This document shows, one piece after another, positions 8,378 to 16,653 of a DNA stretch of 64,000 nt (position 1 is its first letter; every line of letters begins with the position of its first letter). Made by a program: the position numbers and the translations under genes. Source of the DNA: Pseudomonas sp. VD-NE ins (lineage in GTDB: Bacteria > Pseudomonadota > Gammaproteobacteria > Pseudomonadales > Pseudomonadaceae); NCBI RefSeq assembly GCF_031882575.1, contig NZ_CP134772.1, positions 3,863,001-3,927,000 of the forward strand. Reading direction: 5' to 3'. Below the pieces are notes generated by a model, which ran no database searches, had not been told where the DNA came from, and worked only from the letters and a program-made list of their open reading frames with translations.

Positions 8378-8655
8378 AGTAAGTAAAAATAGCTGTTGCT
8401 TCCAGCACATATCGACTTCAGCCTAGGTCTTCAGGACTGTATCGATGCCCAACCAGTACTTGTGAAAGGAGACGGACTTATTTAATAAAAACAAATCATT
8501 CCCTATTCAGTCCCTATTTGCCTGCTTCTTTCTCAACTAATTTCCAGACCAGAAACCCAACGAACAAAAAACTTCGATTCACAAATCCTACTGAAGAACG
8601 TTTTTTAGCAGTCGTTGGTTCACCTCTCGCGAGAGTTATCGCTCCAAAATGACTA
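8378..8655. other. AT-rich non-coding stretch at island left edge
   Basis: About 280 bp between the terminator and the membrane-protein stop, with AT-rich composition unlike the flanking hxc DNA. I see no credible reading frame, RNA gene or clear att-like direct repeat. Confidence 0.5.
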
Positions 8656-9591
8656 TTATTGAATCCAGTCATCAATAGTTCGCCGTTTGGTTTTTTTCCC
8701 CGTTAAAAGTACAGGTTTACCCCAGTCAAAAATAGAGACAGATATCCTATATTTCTGCCCCTTCAAAACTGTGCGCAACATACCTTTGATATTTTCCAAT
8801 AGAGGAGGCTCAAGATCAGCATATAAAGGGTAACCTTCAGGGTATTTCTTACGCTCGACCCAATACATGATGCGTGAAAACACGAACATTGCAGTGATCA
8901 TTGCGCCCATAGAAAACGGCATCATAAGATAGACTGGTATGGTATCAGGATTATGGAGCAGTACACTTACCCCATAGTCATGGAAGATGTAGCCACCAGC
9001 TATCAGTAGACCAGGAAGTGTATTCATAAATATTAGGAGCAGTACGAGCACCGAAAGGCGCTCGAGAAACGGTGCTCTTACCTCTGCTGCCGTATGATCA
9101 ACTGGATTCTCCTGCCCGATTATTCTTCCTGTGACTTTTACCTCGGTCATCGGATTACCAGTGCAAAAAATCGGAATCACCAGATACTCATTTTGATTTA
9201 TGCAATCGAAATTTATTTGCAATGTTTTTGCATCTACAACTGTCACAGAACAATCAGTTTGTTCTTCAACAGGAACAATCTTGGCACTCACAAGCGCCGC
9301 ATCATCACCCAGTACAACCTGTAGCTTTGACGAAGGCAGAATGTCGGCTTGAGTTATTGGTTGATCCCCCTTATTCCAGACAACTAGCCCAATAACGTAA
9401 ACACCTCTGTGTCGGCTTCCTTCTTCATTACATAGATAAAAAGGAAGCTCTTCTGGTATCTCCGCTACAATACCTCGGAGTAACAGGCTAGCCTCAAGAC
9501 GCTTTTTAGGTTCCTCTCTTCGTCTACCCAAAAAGGTGGCGATCAATCGAAAAAAAGCGACGACTGGCGAAAGTAGCTCTCCAAAAGTCAT
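8656..9591 (-). CDS. Unknown two-helix membrane protein, partner of the DUF262 gene
   Basis: 311 aa, no family recognised. The N-terminus has a hydrophobic/amphipathic helix (about 4-21), then a basic stretch, a beta-rich soluble region (about 35-170) with a VVWNKGDQPITQADI segment reminiscent of an Ig-like fold, two strong transmembrane helices (about 179-202 and 218-243), and a basic C-terminal tail. The start MTFGELLSP at 9591 is preferred because GGGGG lies seven bases upstream; another ATG 6 codons earlier has no ribosome site. It lies on the same strand as the DUF262-AlbA gene, 227 bp downstream of it. Both are AT-rich. A membrane effector next to a DUF262 sensor or nuclease fits an abortive-infection layout, but that is inference. 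Confidence 0.75.
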   Translation of the reverse strand: MTFGELLSPVVAFFRLIATFLGRRREEPKKRLEASLLLRGIVAEIPEELPFYLCNEEGSRHRGVYVIGLVVWNKGDQPITQADILPSSKLQVVLGDDAALVSAKIVPVEEQTDCSVTVVDAKTLQINFDCINQNEYLVIPIFCTGNPMTEVKVTGRIIGQENPVDHTAAEVRAPFLERLSVLVLLLIFMNTLPGLLIAGGYIFHDYGVSVLLHNPDTIPVYLMMPFSMGAMITAMFVFSRIMYWVERKKYPEGYPLYADLEPPLLENIKGMLRTVLKGQKYRISVSIFDWGKPVLLTGKKTKRRTIDDWIQ

Positions 9592-9836
9592 AATAGCGCC
9601 CCCATTCAAAATAAAAAAACATACACCACTCGAAGCGCACTTATTAATGCTAAAAAATCACTCCCCTCTAATCACAACCTGGTCAAAATCCCAGTAACGA
9701 AATTAGGGACGAATTTATTTTTCACAGCCACACCGACCAAAAAAGACCTTCACCCAAGAAAAAAGCTGGGAATATCTTTATCGTTTCTAAAAGGCAGCAA
9801 CTTTAGTTGACTGCCTATTTGAAACGACCTTCAATA

Positions 9837-11612
9837 TCAATGAAACAGGCCATTAATAGAGAGCAGCTTTTTCCCCTCAGCTAAAATGGTCGAGGAGTTT
9901 TCTCTCGTATAACAATGCTCACCAACAAAGGAAATTGATTTCTGACGAGGTATGCGCACCCTCAGAACAGACAGTCCCTTATATTCGACAAAATCTATCT
10001 GGGAGAGAACCTGAGACTTTAAAGGCTCGGACAGCTCTGATTTTCGGATGTATCCTAAAAACTTCTCCAAATATTGTTCTGTATTGTAATTCATTATCTC
10101 CATTTCACGTTCCAGCCCTACAACGTAACGCGCCCCTACGACTACTGCTTTAACACCATCTAGCGTGAAGATTTTTTCGGAGTCAGCTTTTTTATCCGCA
10201 ACACCAATGAAGATATAGCCATCAGCATCAGGCCCCACATTAGCAATACCACAAATCGTTTCAATGATCTTTGGTGGTAGTTTCTCGTCGAAATATCGCT
10301 TGGGTGATAAATTTATTAAACCTTGCTTACACTCATATCTTGACGTTTCAATTCTAGATCTTCTAAGGGAGTTCTCCATGTCGAGTGCTAAACCAGCCCC
10401 ATGCCTAAACATGGGTGGATCTTTTTTGACAAAGAAGCGTTGAATGAGCCCGGTAGTCTTATCTACGTTTGTTATCCGATCCGCAGTGGTAGAGTAATTA
10501 GCACTTTGAATCATAGACCGTTGCAAGCCTTTCAAGGCAAGCATTATTTTTGAGTAATCATCAGCTGTCATTTCATTAACTATAACTAATTGATGAAATG
10601 CCATAAATATTGAAAAGAAAGAACCTTTGATGGGGTTGCTCGACGAAGGATTCACTACTGATCGCAGTGCATAGGGGCTCGTGCTATAGCCATCAATAAC
10701 TTCGGTCAGAACCGACATTGTCACTTTAACTTCTTCTTTTAATCGCTCACTACCATAGCTATGGAATTCCCTGCGAACCTTTGAGTACTCAGATTCCGCT
10801 TCATCATATATCTTATCAAAGAGCTCCTTACTTCTCGCAATTGGCTCCCCCCTTATAATAGAGACACATATATCAGTGATCATCTCTTCATCTTCGCTAT
10901 CGCGAAGTTGTTGGGATTTTAATATTCCTTGCCGACACCAAAAAATTTCTTCTGCCTTTAAGGCGTAACCCATACCGGACCGATATGAGTCAATACTTAT
11001 CTCTGGCATGCTAGAAAGCGGAAGCTTCTCTCTTGATGAGTCTCCTCTTATCTCAGATGAAAGTTCCCTGATCAAAAGTGAGAATTCATCTACTCGACCT
11101 GCTTGGCGCTTTTCTTGAGCACTTAACTGACGACCTCCGGAGTTTATTCTACCGAACACATCCGTTATCTGCTCTTCGCTTTCGATAGGAAAAATAGTTA
11201 CCGCTAACTGATAGTCCAATATATTTGCGCAAATATTTGACGGAAGAAAATTTGTCTCTTCACGCGGAGCAGGTATGAATGATCCTGCGTCGGCTGCTAA
11301 TTTGGCTCGAGAAAACTCCTTGATATCAAAGAAGGCATCATTAACCGCAAAAGAGTTTTCAATAAAAGAAAAAACTGCATTGAGACGTTGCATTCCGTCC
11401 ATTATCTCATATATCACTCCCTCCCCATTTGAAGCGTCTGCGAGCATAATTAGAGGGATTGGATAGTCGGAAATCAAACTATCTATTAACTTCTGCTTTT
11501 CCGCCAAAGTCCAAACAAGTTTCCTCTGATATTTCCTGTTAACTATTAGTCGATCTTCACGATAAAGGCGATAAGCCTCTTGAACACTCATGCCGCGCGG
11601 GGTAATACTCAT
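9837..11612 (-). CDS. DUF262 protein fused to a C-terminal Schlafen/AlbA_2-like domain
   Basis: 591 aa. The N-terminal DUF262 (ParB/Srx-like, as in the GmrSD/SspE-type restriction proteins) is seen as RKYQRKLVW (26-34), DGMQRLNAV (72-80, canonical DGQQR) and INSGGRQLSAQEKR (156-169). A helical middle region follows. No DUF1524 His-Me nuclease domain is evident. Instead residues about 420-590 look like an AlbA_2/Schlafen-type domain: ExK at 427-429 (YECKQG), ICGIANVG (453-460), GYIFIGVAD (464-472). Strongly AT-rich, with codon use unlike the hxc genes. It sits between the split halves of the hxc cluster and upstream of a membrane-protein gene on the same strand. Likely an anti-phage defence component. 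The DUF262 call is firm, the C-terminal call moderately so. Confidence 0.85.
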   Translation of the reverse strand: MSITPRGMSVQEAYRLYREDRLIVNRKYQRKLVWTLAEKQKLIDSLISDYPIPLIMLADASNGEGVIYEIMDGMQRLNAVFSFIENSFAVNDAFFDIKEFSRAKLAADAGSFIPAPREETNFLPSNICANILDYQLAVTIFPIESEEQITDVFGRINSGGRQLSAQEKRQAGRVDEFSLLIRELSSEIRGDSSREKLPLSSMPEISIDSYRSGMGYALKAEEIFWCRQGILKSQQLRDSEDEEMITDICVSIIRGEPIARSKELFDKIYDEAESEYSKVRREFHSYGSERLKEEVKVTMSVLTEVIDGYSTSPYALRSVVNPSSSNPIKGSFFSIFMAFHQLVIVNEMTADDYSKIMLALKGLQRSMIQSANYSTTADRITNVDKTTGLIQRFFVKKDPPMFRHGAGLALDMENSLRRSRIETSRYECKQGLINLSPKRYFDEKLPPKIIETICGIANVGPDADGYIFIGVADKKADSEKIFTLDGVKAVVVGARYVVGLEREMEIMNYNTEQYLEKFLGYIRKSELSEPLKSQVLSQIDFVEYKGLSVLRVRIPRQKSISFVGEHCYTRENSSTILAEGKKLLSINGLFH

Positions 11613-12087
11613 GACTTATATTCCTTTAAACAATCATATGGCCAGCTTTACGAGGTCTTCGAGGTCATGCTAGTAAATCTCAAAGGCTGATAAGGCTCAT
11701 GCCATAATGCCATTATCGACGTATTTACAGAACCCTAAAATTCTCTGCTCTCTATTTCTAGGAAATTTTCTTCTCGACGTACCGATTTGAGGCGGCGGCG
11801 TACAGAGTTTTTTATCACTCAATGCAGCGCTGGCTGCGAGTTTGGCCCCTTTGCCGAAAACTATAACCGTCCGCTCTTGGCGCGGATCTTTTCGACGAAG
11901 TTTTTGGACGCTGGCGATTTCTCGCGAATGGATGCTATGGACTGAACACCGACCAAGAAAATTTTTTTGCGCCCCCCACGACATTCTCCATTTCTTCGTT
12001 CGTTGCTCGTCAAGGCACTTGAACCGGCTGTTCAGAAAACGTAATACCTCGACTGAAACAGCAGGATGATCGACTTCAACCCTAAAA
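11613..12087. other. Unassigned right edge of the AT-rich island
   Basis: 475 bp between the DUF262 gene and hxcP. The first part should hold the island promoter. A 95-codon minus-strand frame (11697-11984) and a 75-codon plus-strand frame overlap each other here. Neither has a good ribosome site or a recognisable product, so I call neither. Composition changes from AT-rich to GC-rich around 12.06 kb, marking the return to hxc DNA. Confidence 0.5.
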
Positions 12088-12519
12088 TCACGGCCTCACC
12101 AACCCAGGCAAAACCACCCCCTCCGCCAACCTCTCCACCCCCAACCTTACCCTCTCCCCACCCTGCTCAATCACCACCCCATCCCCCTCCACCGCCACCA
12201 ACTTCACCCCAGGCCCCACCTTCTCCCCCTGCAAAAAACTCCTCGGCGGCCCATCGTTCAGGCTCAATATCGCCACCGCCCCCCGACTCCCCGCCATCAC
12301 CCCGCTCACCTTGATGTCCATCGGCGCCGTTTGATTGGAAAACCACTGCAATGCCGGGCTATCACTGCGCGCCGCCAGCAATTGCGGGGCCGCTGCCGAG
12401 GTGTGTGATTCGGCGGAGGTCAGCAGCAGCGACGACCATGTCGCCACGCCGACCAGCGCGGCGAGCAGCGCGAAGGCCTGGACCATTTGGGGTGGCGAAA
12501 AGCGTGCGGTGAAGGTCAT
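12088..12519 (-). CDS. hxcP: Type II secretion protein C (GspC/HxcP)
   Basis: Inner-membrane protein that links the T2SS platform to the secretin, 143 aa. One N-terminal transmembrane helix (about 14-34, AFALLAALVGVATWSSLLL) is followed by a periplasmic homology region with the pattern VSGVMAGSRGAVAILSLNDGPPRSFLQGEKVGPGVKL, the typical HR domain of GspC. There is no PDZ domain; short C proteins are usual for Hxc. It is divergent from hxcU and its 3' end faces the inserted segment. Confidence 0.85.
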   Translation of the reverse strand: MTFTARFSPPQMVQAFALLAALVGVATWSSLLLTSAESHTSAAAPQLLAARSDSPALQWFSNQTAPMDIKVSGVMAGSRGAVAILSLNDGPPRSFLQGEKVGPGVKLVAVEGDGVVIEQGGERVRLGVERLAEGVVLPGLVRP

Positions 12520-12639
12520 GGGTTGAATCTCCTTTTTATCCCTGCTGTCAGCCTACGCGGCAATTCTCTCCGTTTTATTTCACACGCCTTACATGTTGGC
12601 CGTGCACGATGGCGCAGGACGCAAAGGAGCGCGCGCGCG

Positions 12640-13086
12640 ATGAACAGGCAAGAGGGTTTTACGCTGATCGAGTTGATGGTGGTGCTGGTGATCATCGGCA
12701 TCGCCAGTGCGGCGATCAGCCTGAGTATCAAGCCGGATCCGTTGCAGTTGCTGCGCAAGGATGCCGAGCGTGTGGCGCAGTTGCTGCAGGTCGCGCAGGC
12801 GGAGGCGCGCGCGGATGGCCGGCCGATTGTGTGGGTGAGTGATGCCAAGGGGTTTCGCTTTAGTCGGCGCAGTGACAGTGGCAAGGGGTTTGATCATTTC
12901 GCGCAGGATCCGCAGTTGCGGCCGCGTGCCTGGCAGAGTCCGAAGATGGAGGTGCGGGTGGAGCCGAAACAGAGGGTTGTGCTGAATGCTGAGTGGATTA
13001 ATCCGCCGCTGCAGTTGACGTTGTCGGATGGGTTGAATCGCTTGAGTGTGCTGCGTGATGGCAGCGGAAGGATCAGCCTGCAATGA
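12640..13086 (+). CDS. hxcU: Type II secretion minor pseudopilin H (GspH/HxcU)
   Basis: Minor tip pseudopilin, 148 aa. Prepilin motif QEG/FTLIELMVVLVIIGIASAAI with Glu+5, then a beta-rich globular domain (AEARADGRPIVWVSDAKGFRF) typical of the H class. The start at 12640 is supported by AAAGGAG upstream; the frame is open further upstream but without a ribosome site. It overlaps hxcW by 4 bp (ATGA). Confidence 0.93.
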   Translation: MNRQEGFTLIELMVVLVIIGIASAAISLSIKPDPLQLLRKDAERVAQLLQVAQAEARADGRPIVWVSDAKGFRFSRRSDSGKGFDHFAQDPQLRPRAWQSPKMEVRVEPKQRVVLNAEWINPPLQLTLSDGLNRLSVLRDGSGRISLQ

Positions 13087-13691
13087 AGCGCCAGCAAGGG
13101 TTTACATTGATTGAGGTGATGGTCGCGATTTTGTTGATGGCAGTGGTGAGTCTGATTGCCTGGCGGGGGCTGGACAGTGTGACGCGGGCGGACAGTCATT
13201 TGCAGGCGAGCAGTGAGCAGAGTGACGGTTTGTTGCGGGCGCTGAATCAGTTGCAGCGGGATGTGGAGATGCGGGCGGGGATTGAGTTGACCGAGCCGAA
13301 GAAGGTTGGGGTGGATGATGAGCCGCCGAGCGCCCCGCCCGCTCTGACTGTGCGCAGTAGCGACACTAAGGGTTTTCGGCTGGACATTATTCGTACGGCG
13401 GCGGATCAGCCGGGGGCGTTGCAGCGGGTGCGGTGGTGGGTCAAGGGCGACACGTTGTATCGGGCGGTGGCTGAGGCGCGGAGTCGGTATCCATTGCCGG
13501 CGCCTGGGAATGGGGTTGCTGTTTTGAGTGATGTCAGTGATGTGCAGGTGCGGGTTTGGGAGGTGGATAAGGGCTGGCGGCAGTTGAGCGGGAATCGGCG
13601 GGAGGATCCGTTGGGGTTGGAGATTCGGTTGAGTCGGGGGACGGCGCAGGGGGTGGAGAAGTATCGGCAGGTGATTGGGCCGTTGGATTGA
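13083..13691 (+). CDS. hxcW: Type II secretion minor pseudopilin J (GspJ/HxcW)
   Basis: Minor tip pseudopilin, 202 aa. Prepilin motif QQG/FTLIEVMVAILLMAVVSLIAWRGLDSV, then the larger globular domain of the J class including LNQLQRDVEMR and LEIRLSRG. It is translationally coupled to hxcU. Last hxc gene on this side; REP elements and then vreR follow. In the P. aeruginosa order as I recall it, hxcW is likewise next to vreR. Confidence 0.93.
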   Translation: MKRQQGFTLIEVMVAILLMAVVSLIAWRGLDSVTRADSHLQASSEQSDGLLRALNQLQRDVEMRAGIELTEPKKVGVDDEPPSAPPALTVRSSDTKGFRLDIIRTAADQPGALQRVRWWVKGDTLYRAVAEARSRYPLPAPGNGVAVLSDVSDVQVRVWEVDKGWRQLSGNRREDPLGLEIRLSRGTAQGVEKYRQVIGPLD

Positions 13692-13757
13692 TGCGTATCC
13701 CTGCAAAGCTCCTACATTGGGATTGGTTGAAATCAGTTGGAAATTGGTCGGCTTTTA

Positions 13758-14000
13758 GGCCGCCATCGCTGGCAAGCCAGACTCCCACAGGGATTGAGTA
13801 CAACCGGTAGATATTGGTTGGCTGGCAGGCCGTCATCGCTGGCAAGCCAGCTCCCACAGGAATTGGGTGAGGTCAGTGGGGATTGGTTGGCTGTGAGGCC
13901 GCCATCGCGAGCAGGCTCACTCCTACAGTTGGATCGGGTACATCAGCAAGAGAGTGGTCGGCTGGCAGGCCGCCTTCGCGAGCAGGCTCGCTCCCACAGT
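13758..14000. repeat. Cluster of four co-oriented REP elements
   Basis: Four REPs in the same orientation with about 70-bp spacing: 13758-13792 and 13827-13860 (core TCGCTGGCAAGCCAG), 13897-13926 and 13966-14000 (core TCGCGAGCAGGCTC). The spacers are related (ATTGGTTGGCTGGCAGGCCG), so the array grew by tandem duplication even though two REP families are represented. Confidence 0.88.
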
Positions 14001-14014
14001 TCTTAATTTGCGTA

Positions 14015-14375
14015 CAACCCAAGCGGCAAAGCCGCCCCACTCAACAAGATGAGCGTTAGCTCGGCTGCAGCTCTTGATCTTGATTTTGATCCACGGGCGA
14101 CGTCGGAAGGCTGAGTGGAGGGATTCATCCGGGCGTGGGAGCGCAGCGACCGTTTGGCGCAGCCAAATACATCGAGAGGAGGTGCAGCGAAGCAAACCGT
14201 AGGCGATGCGCCCGGATGGATCCCGCAGCGAAGGTACCCCGAGCTTTAGCGAGCGGGCCGTACGTAGGAGCAAGCGTTTTTTTTGCTTACTTTTTTTAGG
14301 CGTTTGTAAAAAAAGTGAGTCGCCGTAAGGGCGAAACCCTAAGCCGCCGTTACCGCAGCAACGGATATGTACCCA
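14015..14375. repeat. Probable dispersed Pseudomonas intergenic element
   Basis: A GC-balanced, non-coding block with runs such as GGAGGTGCAGCGAAGCAAAC and GCGAGCGGGCCGTACGTAGG, ending in TTTTTTTTGCTTACTTTTTTT and GTAAAAAAAGTGAGTCGCCG. From memory this pattern recurs between genes in fluorescent pseudomonads, but I cannot count copies here because only one is in the window. No credible gene lies in it. It sits between the REP cluster and vreR. Confidence 0.45.
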
Positions 14376-14385
14376 ATCAAACCCA

Positions 14386-15324
14386 CTAGCTCAAAACGAC
14401 AACGCCACCCGGCAGCTCAGTGCATTTGACGCCATAGGCATCCCGAATCAGCAATGCAACGCCGGCGAGCTGATCAAGGCTAAAGCGCGCCTGGACGCGG
14501 CGTTGGCCGAGTTCGCGGTTGAGCAGCAGCAACATCCCGGGGCGGTAGCGGTTGATTTCGTCGATCATTTGGCTGAGGGTTGCGCCGTTGAACACCAACA
14601 CTTGCTGACGCCAATTCATCACCGCCGCCGTGTCGACACTCTGCACACTGCCAACCTGCCGCGCGTCATAGGTCACCTGCTGGCCCGGTTCGAGGCGCAG
14701 GCTGCGGCCTTCTACGTCGACTTCAACCGCACCATCAAGACAAGTCACGCAAACTTGCTGATCAGTGTTACGCAAATTGAACCGCCCCTGACTCGCGCGC
14801 AACCACCCTCCCCCAGCCTGCATCGCCAACGGCAACCGCGCGGTCTGCACCTCAACTTCACCACTGACCAGTTCAAACCCCTGCACACCGTCAGACACCG
14901 CACGCTGATTGATCCGCGTCTGCGTGTTCAGCTCCAGACTCACACCCTGCACAGGTTCAAAACGCCGCTGCTGACCAACTTCAGTAATGTAGTCCGCACC
15001 CAGCCCTTCAAAACCACCGGGAATCGTCCCGCGCACCAGCAAAAACGCCGCCGACGCAGCAATCGCCCCACCGAGAAAAACACGTCGACCAAACCCACGC
15101 GGCGCCTGCATCTGCTCCACGGCCGGTTGCAGTTGCTGCCACAACCGCTTGGCCTCTTCGAACGCGCGGGCATGCTCGGCGCTCTGCGCGCACCATTCGC
15201 GCAAGGCGCGGGCGTCGGCCACGGTGGCGCGGCCGGAGGTCAGCAGGACCAGCCAGTCGCGGGCTTCGCTGTGCAGATTGTCGGCCGCCGATGGCTCGGC
15301 AGATGTCAGTCGAAAGATGTTCAA
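14386..15324 (-). CDS. vreR: FecR-like anti-sigma factor (VreR)
   Basis: Cell-surface-signalling anti-sigma regulator, 312 aa. The N-terminal cytoplasmic DUF4880-type region (about 18-66, ARDWLVLLTSGRATVADARALREWC) is followed by a membrane segment (about 80-97) and a periplasmic FecR domain (about 115-210) with a C-terminal STN-interacting part. In P. aeruginosa PUMA3, VreR holds the sigma factor VreI until VreA signals. Here it lies directly downstream of the sigma gene (31-bp gap) and next to hxcW, matching that locus. Confidence 0.88.
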   Translation of the reverse strand: MNIFRLTSAEPSAADNLHSEARDWLVLLTSGRATVADARALREWCAQSAEHARAFEEAKRLWQQLQPAVEQMQAPRGFGRRVFLGGAIAASAAFLLVRGTIPGGFEGLGADYITEVGQQRRFEPVQGVSLELNTQTRINQRAVSDGVQGFELVSGEVEVQTARLPLAMQAGGGWLRASQGRFNLRNTDQQVCVTCLDGAVEVDVEGRSLRLEPGQQVTYDARQVGSVQSVDTAAVMNWRQQVLVFNGATLSQMIDEINRYRPGMLLLLNRELGQRRVQARFSLDQLAGVALLIRDAYGVKCTELPGGVVVLS

Positions 15325-15355
15325 ACGCGCAGATTCTCAACGAATTGATCGGGCA

Positions 15356-15907
15356 CTATTCAGAAGACGGTTTTCCGGCCCCGCGACCGAACCGCTGAAA
15401 CACTTTTCTTTCCAGTTTCGCGGCGCAGAAGCCCAACGCGGCTTTGATTTCCTTCTCGACCATGCGCGTGGAAATACCGAAGCGCTGCGAGATTTCCAGA
15501 TGCGGCGCCTCTTCCAAACGCGCGGCGATGAAGATCTTCCGGCGCCGTGCCGGCAGCTCGTACAACGCACTGAGCAGCGACTGGATTTCCTTCTGCCCGC
15601 CCACCACCCGCGCCGGATCAAGGGCTTCGTCGCCGATTTGCAGCAGCTCTTCGACTTCCTCGCCGGTAAGCAGGCGCGCGTCGGCCTGGCGGCGGTCGGC
15701 TGCGATGTTCAGGGCCATGCGATAGAGGTAGGCGTTGGGCCGCAGAACGTTCGGCGGCGTCTCCATGCGGTCGACCCGCAGGTAGGTTTCGTGCAGCACG
15801 TCGTTGGCCAGATCTTCCGAACCGAGACGCCTGCGCAGGCGCACCCGAAAGTCCTCGTAGGACGTCAGGAACAGTTGGACCATCGAACCTTGTCCGGTGT
15901 CTTTCAT
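15356..15907 (-). CDS. vreI: ECF sigma factor (VreI)
   Basis: Extracytoplasmic-function sigma factor of the iron-starvation/FecI type, 183 aa. Region 2 is FLTSYEDFRVRLRRRLGSEDLANDVLHETYLRV; region 4 is LPARRRKIFIAARLEEAPHLEISQRFGISTRMVEKEI. The start at 15907 overlaps the vreA stop (ATGA), so it is translationally coupled to vreA. In P. aeruginosa, VreI transcribes hxc and nearby exoprotein genes together with PhoB, so control of this hxc cluster is expected. That last point is inference from the homologous locus. Confidence 0.88.
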   Translation of the reverse strand: MKDTGQGSMVQLFLTSYEDFRVRLRRRLGSEDLANDVLHETYLRVDRMETPPNVLRPNAYLYRMALNIAADRRQADARLLTGEEVEELLQIGDEALDPARVVGGQKEIQSLLSALYELPARRRKIFIAARLEEAPHLEISQRFGISTRMVEKEIKAALGFCAAKLERKVFQRFGRGAGKPSSE

Positions 15908-16653
15908 CCCCCGGAAACTCCTTCCCATTTGGTGCATTCCATGCGTTTCCCTGACGACTCCGGTAACAACAGCAACGTGACCGGCTGACGCAAGGCGCTG
16001 GGCGTCGGCCGGTCGATTTTGAGATTGCGAAAACTTTCCACCAGCGCGTTGTCGCGCCGTACATCACCGGTCGAAGTGACCAACCGGTTGTGCTGCACCA
16101 AGCCGTCGCGGCCAACCCAGACCTGTAACACCGCGCGATAACTGCCCGGTCGGGTCAGCGGCGAACGGCACAGGTTGCGCTCGATCGCCGCTTGCACCGC
16201 CGTGGCGTAGTTGCGGTTGACCGCGACACTTTCCGGCGTCTGTTTTTGTGCCGGCGCCGGCACGTCTTCGACCTGCGCCACTTGCAAGGTAAACGCATCG
16301 TCGCGGGCATAACGCGCCATCAAACCACTGCCGCCGAGCAATCGACGCAGGGCATCGGCGGCGGTGTATTCACCGTCCACCGCGAGCGAGCGACGACCGC
16401 GACTCAACTGACTGTCGACCAGCACCGCAACGCCAGTGGCGTGGCTGTACTGATCCAGCGCGTGCGCCAGATCCTGTGCCGGAATGTGCAGCGTCATGCG
16501 CAGGTCCGCCGGCACCGCGTCGGCCATGGCGTGGCCCGCCGCACAGCCAAGCAGCCACCCCAGACACATCCGGCGCACAAGCCTCGTTGAACGCTGAAAA
16601 CCGTCCGTGGAATTGCCTCGCTGCACGGCTGACGAATCCTTGGAAATCGTCAT
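15904..16653 (-). CDS. vreA: VreA-like signalling receptor: STN domain plus TonB_C-like domain, no barrel
   Basis: 249 aa, exported (signal-like CLGWLLGCAAGHAMADA at about 30-46). A secretin/TonB short N-terminal (STN) signalling domain spans about 54-124 (LRMTLHIPAQDLAHALDQYSHATG is its start). A second domain at about 148-231 resembles the TonB C-terminal fold (YATAVQAAIERNLCRS, YRAVLQVWVGRDG). It lacks the 22-strand barrel of normal TonB-dependent transducers, as does PUMA3 VreA. So it should sense from the periplasm and relay to VreR. First gene of vreA-vreI-vreR. An in-frame Met at residue 29 is an alternative start closer to the signal peptide. Confidence 0.87.
   Translation of the reverse strand: MTISKDSSAVQRGNSTDGFQRSTRLVRRMCLGWLLGCAAGHAMADAVPADLRMTLHIPAQDLAHALDQYSHATGVAVLVDSQLSRGRRSLAVDGEYTAADALRRLLGGSGLMARYARDDAFTLQVAQVEDVPAPAQKQTPESVAVNRNYATAVQAAIERNLCRSPLTRPGSYRAVLQVWVGRDGLVQHNRLVTSTGDVRRDNALVESFRNLKIDRPTPSALRQPVTLLLLPESSGKRMECTKWEGVSGG

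Noticed and set aside
11697..11984. 95-codon minus-strand frame as a gene
   Set aside because: No ribosome site, no recognisable domain and an equally open frame on the other strand; left as unassigned.
12066..12314. 82-codon Pro-rich plus-strand frame
   Set aside because: Antisense to the 3' end of hxcP; composition-driven.
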